Source of the DNA: a virus
IMG/VR virus record: IMGVR_UViG_3300022187_000185
Location: 1 to 27,264 of that record
DNA length: 27,264 bases
Strand: one strand, 5' to 3'
A model generated the notes under the pieces. The model saw nothing but the letters and a program-made list of their open reading frames with translations. It had not been told where the DNA came from and ran no database searches. Within the stretch, counting starts at the first letter, position 1, and each line of letters opens with the position of its first letter. A program made the translations under genes and the position numbers. Of this stretch, positions 21,532 to 27,264 are shown in pieces.

Positions 21532-22046
21532 GCAATAAAGTAATGAAGATAGTCGCTCAGGCGGCAAGTGAAGTGCAAAAAACACTAATCACAACGGACC
21601 ACATAAAAAGCCACTCTAGGAAGATGGAAATAGTACGAGCTAGGCAGTTTTATCACTATGTCATGCGGAAGTATACCAAGCTCACATTAGACACTATTGC
21701 GAGGGAAACGAGGAACGACCACGCGACAGTACTTCATAGCTTAAGAGTAATTGATAAAGCTGTCGGCTTTGAAAGGCGAATCTTTGACAGGATTTACAAT
21801 GTGGCATTTCCTCAGCTTTCAGGAATATTAGAAATGGAAGACTTTCAACTCGAGCTTGAAAAGGCAATGCAGCAAAAAGGACTGGACGAAGCAAAAAAGA
21901 TGATGGATCAAAATCTTCAGCGCGAAGTGGGAAAGGAAAGAGAGCGGACCAACAAGGTTAAAAGCATGGTATTTGAATATTTGCGAAGTCAAAAGGTGCA
22001 GGGCTATTTGATTGCGGGTTTGACTAAAGAGCTTGAAGAGGTTTGA
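21528..22046 (+). CDS. DnaA-domain-IV-like DNA-binding protein, 172 aa
   Basis: Residues about 28-78 form a DnaA C-terminal (domain IV) helix-turn-helix: RKMEIVRARQFYHYVMRKYT, then LTLDTIARETRNDHATVLHS and an IDKAV helix. NDHATVLHS corresponds to the conserved G-R-D-H-T-T-V-L-H signature that contacts the DnaA box. The AAA+ ATPase domain of DnaA is absent; residues 100-172 are a charged coiled-coil-like region. It therefore probably binds DnaA-type sites without ATP control. The stop overlaps the TTG start of the NinG gene (TTGA). Confidence 0.75.
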   Translation: MSNKVMKIVAQAASEVQKTLITTDHIKSHSRKMEIVRARQFYHYVMRKYTKLTLDTIARETRNDHATVLHSLRVIDKAVGFERRIFDRIYNVAFPQLSGILEMEDFQLELEKAMQQKGLDEAKKMMDQNLQREVGKERERTNKVKSMVFEYLRSQKVQGYLIAGLTKELEEV

Positions 22047-22657
22047 AACCACGCGCAAAGAAATGTGACATCTGTAAAAGGCCGATCGAGAATAGGCGCA
22101 ACAGTCTACAAGTCGTCTGCTCGATGGCCTGCGCGTTAGAGTTCAATAAACGTAAAGAGGCGAAGAGGAGGAAAGCCGAAACACAAAAGATGAAAGCCGA
22201 AACACGATCCCACTCGGAATGGATAGCTGTGATTCAACCAAACTTTAATAAGCTCATCCGCGAGATAGACAAATTTCAACCTTGTATTAGTTCTGGAAAC
22301 GCTTGGATTAACGGAGGGATGGATAGCGGTCACTATTGGCCAACTTCGACACATGGGCGGTTAAGGTTTCATTTCCTGAATGTGTGGGTCGAATCGAAGA
22401 ACTCAAACGGCTTTGACTCATCGCATCTTATAGGATACCGAAAGAACCTAATAGGGCTATTTGGGCAAGCTGTATTTGATGAGATTGATTCTTTGCCGCA
22501 GAAATACCAAACGCTTAAATGGGACATTCCAACCTTAAAAGAAGCTAATCGATTGATTAAAGTATTCAGGAAAGAGGCGCAAATGATGCCGATACTAACA
22601 ACGTCCCAGCGTTTGGAAGTACGGAGGGACTTTATGAGTAGGTTTGTTTTGTATTAA
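22043..22657 (+). CDS. ninG: NinG/Rap-like recombination protein with altered zinc site
   Basis: A 204-residue protein. The N-terminal zinc knuckle has Cys8, Cys11, Cys26 and Cys30, followed by a Lys/Arg/Glu-rich helix. The second domain matches the NinG order: CISSG near residue 81, DSGHYWP, LRFHFLNVW, then SNGFDSSHLIGYRKNLIGLFG. NinG (Rap) promotes Red-type recombination and branch cutting in lambda. In the classical form this domain has paired Cys (CxxC before and after the DAGHY loop); here CISSG keeps one, and the later pair reads ESKNSNG. It starts at TTG 22043, overlapping the previous stop. Confidence 0.75.
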   Translation: MKPRAKKCDICKRPIENRRNSLQVVCSMACALEFNKRKEAKRRKAETQKMKAETRSHSEWIAVIQPNFNKLIREIDKFQPCISSGNAWINGGMDSGHYWPTSTHGRLRFHFLNVWVESKNSNGFDSSHLIGYRKNLIGLFGQAVFDEIDSLPQKYQTLKWDIPTLKEANRLIKVFRKEAQMMPILTTSQRLEVRRDFMSRFVLY

Positions 22658-22662
22658 GTTGC

Positions 22663-22712
22663 TATATTTGACTAAATAAAAAAGGGTGCAGGATCTGGAT
22701 TCCGTACACCCT
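22663..22712 (+). promoter_or_regulatory. Promoter box and 5' hairpin before the HNH gene
   Basis: TATATTTG (22663-22670) is a full -7 match, but the nearest TTG (22644-22646) is only 16 bases away. Downstream, AGGGTG (22683-22688) and CACCCT (22707-22712) form a 6-bp stem with an inner GGA/TCC pair, flanked by A-runs. The ATG follows 15 bases later. The hairpin would sit at the 5' end of the mRNA. Confidence 0.45.
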
Positions 22713-22727
22713 AAAAAAATAAACGAG

Positions 22728-23240
22728 ATGCAAAGCTACAAAGAAATCTGGAAAGACGTCCCCGAATACGAGGGACTTTACCAAGTGTCTAATCTCGGGA
22801 GAGTGAAAAGCATCCCTCGAACCTATAAAAACCGAAATTATAAAGGCAGGGTGTTAGCTCCTACTAATGCAAGGGGGTATCTTCACGTGTTATTTAGTGT
22901 CAATACAACCAGAAAAACAATGAAAGTTCACAGGCTCGTTGCATTGGCTTTTTTAGGCCCAAGTGATTTGTATGTAAATCATATTAACGGAGTTAAAACA
23001 GATAATAGGTTAGAGAATCTTGAATACTGCACCAGTCAAGAAAACATGAATCACGCTGTTAAAATGGGTGTGATCAAACGAGGTGTAGAAGTAAATACTA
23101 ACAAGCTTACAGAAAACGAAGCGAAAGCAATTAAGTACGGTCATAGTGGGATGCTTCAAAAGGAAATTGCGAAACTTTACGGTGTAACTTCAACGCTTGT
23201 TAGCCTTATTAGATTAGGTAAAACTTGGAAACACATTTAA
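22728..23240 (+). CDS. HNH homing endonuclease (NUMOD4-HNH-HTH)
   Basis: A 170-residue free-standing homing endonuclease. NUMOD4 DNA-binding motif at 6-30 (EIWKDVPEYEGLYQVSNLGR). HNH nuclease core from His68 through VNHINGVKTDNRLENL (83-98). A C-terminal helix-turn-helix starts at about 117 and includes LQKEIAKLYGVTSTLVSLI. It cuts a DNA target to spread its own gene. The ATG at 22728 is chosen over GTG 22686, which would translate through the leader hairpin. It has its own -7 box and separates the recombination genes from two unknown genes, as expected for a mobile insertion. Confidence 0.88.
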   Translation: MQSYKEIWKDVPEYEGLYQVSNLGRVKSIPRTYKNRNYKGRVLAPTNARGYLHVLFSVNTTRKTMKVHRLVALAFLGPSDLYVNHINGVKTDNRLENLEYCTSQENMNHAVKMGVIKRGVEVNTNKLTENEAKAIKYGHSGMLQKEIAKLYGVTSTLVSLIRLGKTWKHI

Positions 23241-23250
23241 AACCAAAGAT

Positions 23251-23706
23251 ATGTATCCGATCAAGTTTAAAGCAGGCCGTGCATGGCCTAACATCAAAAG
23301 CGTCTTCCAAAGCATACGCGCTTTCAGAAGGCATAGGAAAGTAAAAGTCACAGTCACCTTTGACGGATCAATTATAGGTGCTATGACTGGCGGTACTAAG
23401 TGGCTGAAGATCGGGGGATGGAAGTCGGGCTGGTTAACTCGGACCAACAACGAAGAGCTTGTTGCGATTAGAGTCTATCCTTCAGGAGTCGTTGAGCTTT
23501 GCAATTACAGTCGAAGAGGCGAAAAGCTTTCATTCAATAACATTAAAGCTATGGGAGTTCCAGATAGGGCTACTAGCGTATCCTTTATCTTAGAACGTCC
23601 CGTAAACTCGGCTATGCGTTTTGTAGCTTGGGGATGGAATGAGGGTGGTGGTGAAAGCAGCTTAGGCGATTGGATGGTGTTTGTTAGTGTACAGAAGATA
23701 AAGTAA
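23251..23706 (+). CDS. Hypothetical protein, 151 aa
   Basis: A basic N-terminus (RAFRRHRKVKVTV) leads into a beta-rich, Trp/Gly-rich domain (WLKIGGWKSGW, then FVAWGWNEGGG). It has no membrane segment or known motif. The ATG follows AACCAAAGAT. It sits after the homing endonuclease and may be transcribed with it or by read-through. Confidence 0.6.
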   Translation: MYPIKFKAGRAWPNIKSVFQSIRAFRRHRKVKVTVTFDGSIIGAMTGGTKWLKIGGWKSGWLTRTNNEELVAIRVYPSGVVELCNYSRRGEKLSFNNIKAMGVPDRATSVSFILERPVNSAMRFVAWGWNEGGGESSLGDWMVFVSVQKIK

Positions 23707-23711
23707 ACGAC

Positions 23712-23936
23712 ATGATAGGTAGAGTTGAATTAAGAAAAGAATATAAAGAGCATACGGGCAAAGACTGGAAGATGTTAAATCCTACGGCACAACCAACAAT
23801 TGAATATGTCAAATGGCTCGAATCAAGGTTGATTGCTATACCTGATGATGTAGGTAGTTATTCTCAAGCTGAAATTGAGGCTGCTTACGACAAAGGACTT
23901 GAAGATGGATACGCTTGTATGCCAAGCAATCTTTAA
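23712..23936 (+). CDS. Hypothetical protein, 74 aa
   Basis: A small mixed alpha/beta protein. The N-terminus includes YKEHTGKDWKMLNP, and the C-terminus YSQAEIEAAYDKGLEDGYACMP, a segment resembling the 'eaY-kGyedG' repeat of small phage proteins. It is the last gene of the rightward operon and faces the phosphoesterase gene. The leader before the ATG (AAACGAC) is the same seven bases as that of the gene at 19795. Confidence 0.6.
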   Translation: MIGRVELRKEYKEHTGKDWKMLNPTAQPTIEYVKWLESRLIAIPDDVGSYSQAEIEAAYDKGLEDGYACMPSNL

Positions 23937-23956
23937 CTACCTACAACAGCTCCCAC

Positions 23957-25015
23957 CTACCCTATTTTATACACTCCCTTTTTATCCTTCCAGATCCTGA
24001 AGTTGTCAACGTAGAAGTCACCCGACTTTTCGAACTCAACAATAGCAGCTCCCCAATTCGTTTTGGTGCTTACAGGTGAATACTCAGGACGAAGCTCACA
24101 AAGACAACCCGTAGACCAAGCAGCTATCTGATCACCATCTAAATTGCTTTCCTGATGCTCGCTCGTTGCGTGATGATGTCCGACAAGTATATTTGACTTC
24201 CCTCGCAAGAAAGCCCCTCTTGCAGCGTTCACAGGATTGAAGAAGCCACCTCCGAACTCATGACCATGCAGGATGTTGAGCTTACCTGCTTTGATGATAT
24301 GAGCATCTATAAAGGTGATGTCGTATTTATCGAAGTGCAGGAATTGAGGGAATCCCAAGCCATTCCCGTACATCTCTTCCATTGCCTTTGCGATCTCCCC
24401 TCCTTTGGTCCATAGATAATGCGCCCATCTGTTTTCGTGGTTGCCTAATCTGTAATAAATCGGAATGCCTTTGAACTGCCAACGTAACCAAGCTAAGAAC
24501 TCACGCCCTCTTTTTATCTCTTCTACTGTGTCTGGCTTCTGCCCTATCTTCAGGAACCTACTCTTTGCCCAGAAGTCTAAAATGTCACCATTGAGAAGAA
24601 TACCATCTACCCCCTTTTCTTTGAAGTAGTGGCAGGCTTTCGCTATTACGTGAGGTTCGTGGTATGGTACGTGAACATCAGATAAGACGCCAAGCTTGCC
24701 AGTAGGAAGTATAAAAGGCTTCTTTTCCTTTACTTCGCTTGTAGGCATTGACGGCTGCGTTTCTCCTGTATTGCGATCTCGGATAGTAAAACGCTGCTTC
24801 ATTGTAGTGCCTTTATGCTTTCCTAAGTACCCACGCATGAGAACCCGAATGCGTTCAATCTCTTTATCGTTGTAGTCGATTAGCTGAGCGTGGTCTTTAA
24901 TGAAGTTGCGAGCGAGCGTCTTAATGCCTAACGGCTTTACTTCTCTATTGAGTTGATCTAAGTGTTCAGCTATGTAGGCTTCAATTAACCTACCTTGATT
25001 GCTTTGCTTTTTCAT
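23957..25015 (-). CDS. Calcineurin-like metallophosphoesterase with N-terminal helical domain
   Basis: A 352-residue protein. Residues 105-330 carry the full set of metallophosphoesterase motifs: SDVHVPYH (Asp113/His115), NGDILD (Asp144), GNHEN (Asn192/His193), HGHEFGG (His250/His252) and GHHH (His280-His282). The enzyme hydrolyses phosphodiesters or phosphomonoesters with two metal ions. The first ~70 residues form a separate helical domain (GIKTLARNFIK, then KEIERIRVLMRGYLG), perhaps a DNA-binding helix-turn-helix. The substrate is unknown: nucleic acid or nucleotide second messengers are possible. It faces the rightward operon and is followed upstream by a 72-aa gene. Confidence 0.85.
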   Translation of the reverse strand: MKKQSNQGRLIEAYIAEHLDQLNREVKPLGIKTLARNFIKDHAQLIDYNDKEIERIRVLMRGYLGKHKGTTMKQRFTIRDRNTGETQPSMPTSEVKEKKPFILPTGKLGVLSDVHVPYHEPHVIAKACHYFKEKGVDGILLNGDILDFWAKSRFLKIGQKPDTVEEIKRGREFLAWLRWQFKGIPIYYRLGNHENRWAHYLWTKGGEIAKAMEEMYGNGLGFPQFLHFDKYDITFIDAHIIKAGKLNILHGHEFGGGFFNPVNAARGAFLRGKSNILVGHHHATSEHQESNLDGDQIAAWSTGCLCELRPEYSPVSTKTNWGAAIVEFEKSGDFYVDNFRIWKDKKGVYKIG

Positions 25016-25016
25016 T

Positions 25017-25235
25017 TTAATCGATTAGCATTCTATTGATGAAGATCTCGTCAAGGTGATGTACTCGCTTTAGTCTCGTTTGCTCCTTGTCCTTAGCCCA
25101 TTGGATTTCGTCCTTTGTGCTGTCTTTGCCTAGTTGAGTGAACATGATAGCGTTCTTTTCTAACACTTCATCAATCTTCTCTCGTGCTTCTTGGTTTGTG
25201 TAGTAAGGTGTATCCACTTGCTTTATTTTCTGCAA
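25017..25235 (-). CDS. Hypothetical small protein, 72 aa
   Basis: A charged, helical protein (EAREKIDEVLEKNAIMF, then QWAKDKEQTRLKRVHHLDEIF) with no recognised domain. The longest frame begins with TTG 25235; the downstream GTG at codon 7 is an alternative start. It ends one base before the phosphoesterase start and is probably cotranscribed with it. Confidence 0.5.
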   Translation of the reverse strand: MQKIKQVDTPYYTNQEAREKIDEVLEKNAIMFTQLGKDSTKDEIQWAKDKEQTRLKRVHHLDEIFINRMLID

Positions 25236-25259
25236 TTTACGAATAATTACTATTTAGGG

Positions 25260-25310
25260 TTGTGGGGTTAAATTATTATGATTATATTTGACCCATCAAA
25301 CAAAGCAATC
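25260..25310 (+). promoter_or_regulatory. Repeated promoter-leader module, copy 4
   Basis: TTG (25260-25262), 20 bases, TATATTTG (25283-25290). The -33 side reads TTGTGGGGTTAAATTATT and the leader ACCCATCAAACAAAGCAA, leading directly into ATG 25311. It is on the opposite strand to copies 1-3, so the module has moved with orientation changes. Confidence 0.8.
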
Positions 25311-25646
25311 ATGAACACACTGAAAAACACTCCTGAGAACAACGCTAAAGTTTTAGCCTTGAGAGTGGTCAAAGAAACGCAATGGACTGGTGAGGTTACT
25401 CATGACACAATAGAGAAGGCATTGACAGCTATAAACCTATTTAGCCAAACAAATTCAGGATGGTACAACCCTGTACCCGTTAGAATCAAAGGAGCTCAAG
25501 GCATCTTTATGATTAACCAAGATGGTGGGTTGCACTTTGAGTCAAGAATTATTAAGATTGAAAATGGACACTATAAAATTGAGCACCTTACCAATAGCGG
25601 TTATGATGCCTTTGAAAGTAAATACATTGAAGTTATTGAAGCGTAA
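25311..25646 (+). CDS. Hypothetical protein in a self-contained cassette, 111 aa
   Basis: A 111-residue soluble, mixed alpha/beta protein. A helix around IEKALTAINLFSQ is followed by a beta-rich half with QGIFMINQDGGLHFESRI. No recognised family. I placed the start at ATG 25311: an upstream in-frame extension to 25278 would run through the -7 box. It has its own promoter (module copy 4) and terminator between two leftward operons, so it is a rightward moron-like unit. Confidence 0.65.
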   Translation: MNTLKNTPENNAKVLALRVVKETQWTGEVTHDTIEKALTAINLFSQTNSGWYNPVPVRIKGAQGIFMINQDGGLHFESRIIKIENGHYKIEHLTNSGYDAFESKYIEVIEA

Positions 25647-25656
25647 GAAACGAGAC

Positions 25657-25679
25657 AAGCCCCCTAATAAGGGGCTTTT
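25657..25679 (+). terminator. Intrinsic terminator of the 25311-25646 cassette
   Basis: AAGCCCC (25657-25663) pairs with GGGGCTT (25671-25677) around a short loop, with TTTT (25676-25679) at the end. It follows the stop by 11 bases and abuts the stop of the converging lysis gene. Confidence 0.75.
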
Positions 25680-26088
25680 ATCTTAGCACCCTATCCAAAA
25701 CCTTTCTAGCCACAGCGGCAAAAGCGAAGATTCCTAAGATAAAAAGTACGCTATCTTTCCACTTTGGCGAAGGCTTATATTCAATCGTTGGAGGCAACTG
25801 CACCTCTCGAACTACCTCAATAGTATCTGCCCTGCATTCACCGACTACCCTTAAAGTGTCATGAATGCGCTTTATCTGTATTCTCAGACGTTCTTTCTCA
25901 ATTGTGATGGTATCGCTTATGAAATGCGCTAAAGTGTCTACACGGATAGAATTTGTGTAAACAGTATCTCGAAGTATAATGGCTTTGTTATTTAGAAAAA
26001 TACTAGGATCTTTCGATACGGCTTGTCTAATATGCCATTGAGCAGAACAGGAAGAAAGAAATATCAGAAAGGGAAGTAGGGTTTTCAT
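25678..26088 (-). CDS. Unimolecular-spanin-like lysis lipoprotein
   Basis: A 136-residue protein. The first 14 residues form a lipoprotein signal (MKTLLPFLIFLSSC), with lipobox L-S-S-C and Cys14 as the probable lipidated residue. A long hydrophilic, Thr/Asp/Arg-rich periplasmic part follows, and a membrane helix lies near the C-terminus (about 112-127, SVLFILGIFAFAAVA). Outer-membrane lipid anchor plus inner-membrane C-terminal helix is the architecture of unimolecular spanins such as T1 gp11, which fuse the two membranes at the last step of lysis. It is the last gene of the lysis cassette and overlaps the preceding coiled-coil gene by four bases. Confidence 0.65.
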   Translation of the reverse strand: MKTLLPFLIFLSSCSAQWHIRQAVSKDPSIFLNNKAIILRDTVYTNSIRVDTLAHFISDTITIEKERLRIQIKRIHDTLRVVGECRADTIEVVREVQLPPTIEYKPSPKWKDSVLFILGIFAFAAVARKVLDRVLR

Positions 26089-26333
26089 TTATCTTGCGTC
26101 TCTTCAATGACAGGATAAAGCTTCGCCTCTAATTGTCGCACCCGTTCACGTAACTCCAAGTTTTCAGCGCGTAGTATTTCCACTTGCTCAGATAGGTGCT
26201 TCACGGTTTTCTCGAATACTTCAATAGTTGCATCAATCCCTTCAGCTTTTATCTTTCTCCTTCCACTAAGCCAACCAATCAAGCCGCCACCAGAAGCTAG
26301 TCCAACGTATTCTAAAATATCTTGTAGTGTCAT
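26085..26333 (-). CDS. Coiled-coil lysis-cassette protein, 82 aa
   Basis: A short hydrophobic Gly-rich N-terminus (about 10-23, YVGLASGGGLIGWL) is followed by a strongly charged, heptad-patterned coiled coil (about 38-73). This could be a holin partner, an inner-membrane spanin subunit or a regulator of the peptidase. It lies between the M15 peptidase (stop adjacent to its start) and the spanin-like gene. Confidence 0.6.
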   Translation of the reverse strand: MTLQDILEYVGLASGGGLIGWLSGRRKIKAEGIDATIEVFEKTVKHLSEQVEILRAENLELRERVRQLEAKLYPVIEETQDK

Positions 26334-26726
26334 TTACCAACGTGCCTTTTTCAATCTGATGTCGTAATGACAAAATGTAGAATAAAGACCTAAGCCGCCT
26401 TGCTTCATCTTGCCTACTTTGATTAACTCTTCTATCTTCTCCTTAATCTGCTTAGGAGTGTATTCATTTGAGCGTATATCTGCCGCCTTTCCTGTTAGAT
26501 GTTGGCTGTTTAGACTGCCTCCAATGCTTTTATTATGCTCAGGGCTGCGATAACCCGAATTGACGTATAAAGGACTTCCAAGCTCTTGCCTCAACACATT
26601 AAGATTGCCGATAAGCTCAATGACATTCACCTTCACATCAGAGGGCATCTCCGCGCCATCCTTAGAATCGAACTCAGATATTTTGAAATAACTCACAGCC
26701 TCTTTTCTATTATCTTTTGAATCCAC
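26334..26726 (-). CDS. M15 family D-Ala-D-Ala peptidase endolysin
   Basis: A 130-residue peptidase with the M15A fold motifs: SGYRSPEHNKSIGGS (57-71), QHLTGKAADIR with zinc ligands His76 and Asp83, and FCHYDIR with the third ligand His120. It cleaves the D-Ala-D-Ala or peptide side chains of peptidoglycan. No signal peptide is present, so it depends on a holin for release, consistent with the holin-like gene directly upstream (34-base overlap). It is short and single-domain, as for other phage M15 lysins. Confidence 0.88.
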   Translation of the reverse strand: MDSKDNRKEAVSYFKISEFDSKDGAEMPSDVKVNVIELIGNLNVLRQELGSPLYVNSGYRSPEHNKSIGGSLNSQHLTGKAADIRSNEYTPKQIKEKIEELIKVGKMKQGGLGLYSTFCHYDIRLKKARW

Positions 26727-26896
26727 TCAATGAGCTTATGTCTATCCGCAAACAATAGCAAGAAACCCATTGCGAAATGTGCCAAGGATAAGTAGGCGCT
26801 CTCTGAAATTGGCCATTGAAAATAGTAATCACAGATAGCAAAGGCCATGAATACAAAGCCAGAAATCGTAGTAATCCAATCCTTAAAGTTGCTCAT
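26693..26896 (-). CDS. Holin-like two-helix membrane protein, 67 aa
   Basis: Two hydrophobic segments (about residues 7-22 and 34-50 from ATG 26896), separated by a short loop (YYFQWPISESAY), with a charged C-terminal tail (RHKLIEWIQKIIEKRL). Size and topology suit a class II holin, and it is adjacent to the M15 peptidase. An upstream ATG at 26911 would add five residues (MIGFQ); I prefer 26896, but the two cannot be told apart. Alternative starts are common in holin genes. Confidence 0.65.
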   Translation of the reverse strand: MSNFKDWITTISGFVFMAFAICDYYFQWPISESAYLSLAHFAMGFLLLFADRHKLIEWIQKIIEKRL

Positions 26897-27113
26897 CTGG
26901 AAACCAATCATTTGTTAAAGTATCAACGAGTTTGAGTCCAGAGCTTTCATCGGGCGTTATGCTTGAGTGAGCTATTACGGAAAACAAGCTCTTTGATGGG
27001 TGTCTTCTAACATCTGACCAACGGGTGGTTAGGTTGCCCGTAAAGCCTAGTTGATTGCTTACTTTGGTGTCGTAAGCCTCACAAGCTGTCTTTGTACCTA
27101 CATAGTGGCTCAT
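26883..27113 (-). CDS. Hypothetical protein at the head of the lysis cassette, 76 aa
   Basis: A small Ser/Thr-rich soluble protein (SHYVGTKTACEAYDTKV...) with one Cys and no known domain. It overlaps the stop of the upstream structural gene (ATGA at 27113-27110) and the holin-like gene, so it is co-translated between tail-fibre and lysis genes. It may be a minor virion or lysis-timing protein. Confidence 0.6.
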   Translation of the reverse strand: MSHYVGTKTACEAYDTKVSNQLGFTGNLTTRWSDVRRHPSKSLFSVIAHSSITPDESSGLKLVDTLTNDWFPDEQL

Positions 27114-27264
27114 GGGTAGATAGAGTAGAAGGTGTTGATGTTTGTTTCAATGGCGGTTCTGTTTGATGATTGGTCGGAGGCATAAACCATATACTCTTGA
27201 ATTTTACCGAAAAAATCAGGATTCGCATCGTGGTCAGAACCAATGGTGATGCCTTCAATAGTTT
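27110..27264 (-). CDS. C-terminal end of a lectin/LamG-like structural protein
   Basis: An open frame enters from the right edge and stops at TGA (27112-27110). The visible 50 residues include GKIQEYMVYASDQSSNR and IETNINTFYSIY. That recalls the 'G-i-q-E-hydrophobic-h-x-x-x-S-x-x-R-x-x-i-E-x-N-i-n-x-Y' ending of concanavalin-A/LamG-like jelly-roll domains found in phage tail and adhesion proteins. The rest lies outside the window. Confidence 0.55.
   Translation of the reverse strand, partial: TIEGITIGSDHDANPDFFGKIQEYMVYASDQSSNRTAIETNINTFYSIYP

Overview
The window is a densely packed double-stranded DNA tailed-phage (or prophage) genome segment from a member of the Bacteroidota, probably a siphovirus. 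The host group is inferred from two things. Upstream regions carry the Bacteroidota sigma signature TTG-N19/20-TAnnTTTG, at least six times with good spacing. Start codons also lack Shine-Dalgarno sequences and instead follow A-rich leaders, often with ACCAAAG just before the ATG. Several proteins (small terminase, the pre-tape-measure structural proteins, the DUF6291 initiator) resemble families I associate with Flavobacteriia/Cytophagia phages. No integrase, C-type repressor, portal or major capsid gene lies in the window, so lifestyle and head module cannot be judged.

Layout, left to right. 1-638 (minus): 5' part of a ClpP-like prohead protease, cut by the window edge. 716-1384 (plus): a three-gene island (ribbon-helix-helix protein plus two unknowns) closed by a terminator. 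1497-9280 (minus): tail and neck genes, including a 771-residue tape measure, two large structural proteins, a gp10-like protein and a possible assembly chaperone. A one-gene cassette (8362-8556) with its own promoter and terminator is inserted here. 9284-12255 (minus): large and small terminase, preceded in the operon by a TET/JBP-like 2-oxoglutarate dioxygenase and a ParB-like protein. 12265-13412 (minus): small genes, one with DUF3310. 13546-16025 (minus): T7/Twinkle-like primase-helicase and a DUF6291 replication initiator. The initiator gene carries tandem 18-bp repeats and a palindrome in its middle, a candidate origin. 16150-19688 (minus): amino-methyltransferase, SNF2-like helicase, a two-helix membrane protein and an unknown gene. 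19795-23936 (plus): early recombination/replication operon with an SSB-like protein, NinB-like and NinG-like proteins, a DnaA-domain-IV protein, an HNH homing endonuclease and several unknowns. 23957-25235 (minus): calcineurin-like phosphoesterase and a small gene. 25311-25646 (plus): a single-gene cassette. 25678-27113 (minus): lysis cassette (unknown, holin-like, M15 peptidase, coiled-coil protein, unimolecular-spanin-like lipoprotein). 27110-27264 (minus): C-terminal end of a lectin/LamG-like structural protein.

How it works together. Divergent promoters at 19712-19774 separate the rightward recombination operon from the leftward modification genes. The leftward replication unit begins with a structured leader that ends in a terminator-like hairpin just before the initiator gene, suggesting attenuation. 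Four unlinked genes share a promoter-leader module of about 50 bp (8616, 13463, 17541 and 25260), which looks like a phage-specific regulon. The most interesting biology is the ParB/dioxygenase/terminase operon, together with the separate methyltransferase/helicase pair. Between them they suggest that this phage chemically modifies its DNA and may couple that to packaging.
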